The position numbers and the translations under genes are program-made. Shown here one piece after another: positions 14,385 through 15,362 of a stretch of DNA of 15,362 nucleotides (the stretch's first letter is position 1; every line of letters starts with the position of its first letter). Source of the stretch: [Eubacterium] saphenum (GTDB lineage Bacteria > Bacillota > Clostridia > Oscillospirales > Ruminococcaceae); NCBI GenBank assembly GCA_004555635.1, contig SFHN01000010.1, positions 1 to 15,362 of the forward strand, given 5' to 3'. A model generated the notes under the pieces. The model worked only from the letters and a program-made list of their open reading frames with translations, did not search any database and was not told the origin of the DNA.

Positions 14385-15212
14385 TCATATCGCCACAGGG
14401 ATTTTCTCGTTAAACTCGTGATATTGATAGTTCTTCGCGGTAAAGCTGTTTTTCGTGAAAGCGTAGAAGTCGGTGATGTCCTCTACCTCCATCTCGGGCG
14501 CGGGGTAGGGCTTCTGCTCAATCAGCCGCTTTACGATGTCGATGTGGCGGTCGTAGATATGTGCGTCCGCGATAACGTGAACAAGCTCGCCCGCTTCAAG
14601 CCCGCTCGCCTTAGCCATCATCGTGAGAAGCGCGGCGTACTGGCACACGTTCCAATTGTTTGCGGTGAGCATATCCTGCGAGCGCTGGTTAAGTATGCCG
14701 TTGAGCTTTTTCCCGCTGACGTTGAACGTCATAGAGTACGCGCAGGGCGCAAGCCCCATTTCGTGCAGGTCGGCGTGGTTGTAGGTGTTCGTGAGGATAC
14801 GGCGGGAGGTGGGGTTGTGCTTAAGGTCATACAACACTCTGTCCACCTGGTCAAACTCGCCCTCGGGGTAGATGTGCTTTACTCCGAGCTGATAGCCGTA
14901 TGCCTTTCCGATTGTGCCGTTTTCGTCCGCCCACGCGTCCCAGATATGACTTGACAGCTCGGACACGCGGTTTGATTTTTTCTGATAAATCCACAGGATT
15001 TCGTCTATCGCCGAGCGGTAGTATATCCTGCGAAGCGTCATCAGCGGAAACTCCTCAGCGAGGTTATAGCGGTTTACGACGGCAAAGCGCTTTATCGTAT
15101 GGGCGGGGGTTCCGTCCTCCCAGTGCGGGCGCACGTCATACCCCTCGTCGGACACTCCGTTTTCTATAATGTCGCGGCAGTTCTGTATAAACAGCTCGTC
15201 AGCAAGGCTCAT
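14385..15212 (-). CDS. thyA: Thymidylate synthase (B. subtilis ThyA type)
   Basis: This enzyme methylates dUMP to dTMP with methylene-tetrahydrofolate. The 275-residue protein shows SDEGYDVRPHW and GTPAHT near the N-terminus; SSHIWDAWADENGTIGKAYGYQLG; TSRRIL, the phosphate-binding arginines; catalytic Cys157 in LAPCAYS; QRSQDM; NNWNV; and DAHIYDRH. Residues after the Cys (A-Y rather than H-x) and the overall wording follow the B. subtilis/phage phi3T ThyA branch rather than the E. coli type. GGAAGAAAGGGA precedes the ATG. It is the first clear gene of a minus-strand operon with the NYN and YbaK genes; no dihydrofolate reductase gene adjoins it. Confidence 0.95.
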   Translation of the reverse strand: MSLADELFIQNCRDIIENGVSDEGYDVRPHWEDGTPAHTIKRFAVVNRYNLAEEFPLMTLRRIYYRSAIDEILWIYQKKSNRVSELSSHIWDAWADENGTIGKAYGYQLGVKHIYPEGEFDQVDRVLYDLKHNPTSRRILTNTYNHADLHEMGLAPCAYSMTFNVSGKKLNGILNQRSQDMLTANNWNVCQYAALLTMMAKASGLEAGELVHVIADAHIYDRHIDIVKRLIEQKPYPAPEMEVEDITDFYAFTKNSFTAKNYQYHEFNEKIPVAI

Positions 15213-15361
15213 TGTTTTTCCCTTTCTTCCGTTTTTATTTGCCCCGCCGCGATATGCTGTGCGGCGGTGCAGGGACGTGCCGGACGTCCGACGGACACAC
15301 CCGGCGGAAGATTCACAGCGGGATATCCCCCCTGTGCTGGAAGTGCCGTATCCACGATGAC
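15209..15361 (-). CDS. Possible C-terminal end of a gene overlapping thyA (partial)
   Basis: One minus-strand frame is open from the window edge for 50 codons and stops at TGA 15211-15209, overlapping the thyA start codon as ATGA. It ends with QIKTEEREKQ and contains GGYPAVNLPPGV. Such an overlap is typical of coupled genes, but I recognise no family. The frame in phase with thyA is also open to the edge, and the stretch holds a hairpin and a palindrome, so it may equally be a non-coding GC-rich leader. Confidence 0.25.
   Translation of the reverse strand, partial: VIVDTALPAQGGYPAVNLPPGVSVGRPARPCTAAQHIAAGQIKTEEREKQ
15244..15290. repeat. GC-rich hairpin and palindrome upstream of thyA
   Basis: CCGCCGC (15244-15250) pairs with GCGGCGG (15261-15267) around a 10-base loop. 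CGGACGTCCG (15281-15290) is a perfect 10-base palindrome. Neither is followed by a T-run on either strand, so they are not obvious terminators. They could be operators or chance features of a GC-rich coding end. No thyA promoter is evident between here and the ATG. Confidence 0.4.
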
Positions 15362-15362
15362 G

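Overview
The window looks like chromosomal DNA from a motile, Gram-positive member of the Clostridia. An Oscillospirales/Ruminococcaceae-like gut bacterium is my inference, not proven. The clues are strong AGGAGG-type ribosome sites, extended -10 promoters, a thymidylate synthase of the Bacillus subtilis ThyA type, a paired FliK-like/short FlhB-like gene set as in B. subtilis ylqG-ylqH, and a secreted RCC1/Big2/Fn3 protein. Base composition is about half G+C by eye. I see no rRNA, tRNA, CRISPR array, transposase or phage gene.

Layout. (1) 1-1464: a short DtxR-family metal regulator with its own strong promoter and terminator, then a metallo-beta-lactamase-fold protein with a degenerate metal motif. 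(2) 1465-4660: a 988-residue secreted protein with 14 RCC1 repeats, two Big2-like domains and a C-terminal Fn3-like domain, ending in a strong hairpin. (3) 4695-7088, minus strand: a large FliK-like protein followed by a small FlhB-like fragment, read from what looks like a motility sigma factor (SigD/FliA) promoter at 7062-7088. (4) 7180-11730, plus strand: a compact chemotaxis operon cheA-cheW-cheR-cheB. (5) 11731-11903: two perfect GC-rich hairpins between convergent operons. (6) 11904-15212, minus strand: thyA, a NYN-domain (LabA/MARF1-like) protein with five OST-HTH/LOTUS-like domains, and a YbaK-family deacylase. (7) 15213-15362: a GC-rich leader, possibly holding the end of another minus-strand gene.

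How the genes work together. Blocks 3 and 4 form a divergent motility/chemotaxis region. CheA, CheW, CheR and CheB give the receptor-coupled kinase and both receptor-methylation enzymes; CheY, CheC, CheD and the receptors must be encoded elsewhere. The FliK-like and FlhB-like pair probably touches flagellar export or hook assembly. Block 6 mixes dTMP synthesis with two RNA-directed proteins. Its NYN/OST-HTH member is the least ordinary gene here: its layout recalls eukaryotic MARF1, an endonuclease with tandem LOTUS domains. Nothing in the window proves a wholly new system; that protein, the SigD-type promoter and the two-propeller RCC1 protein are the points I would check first.
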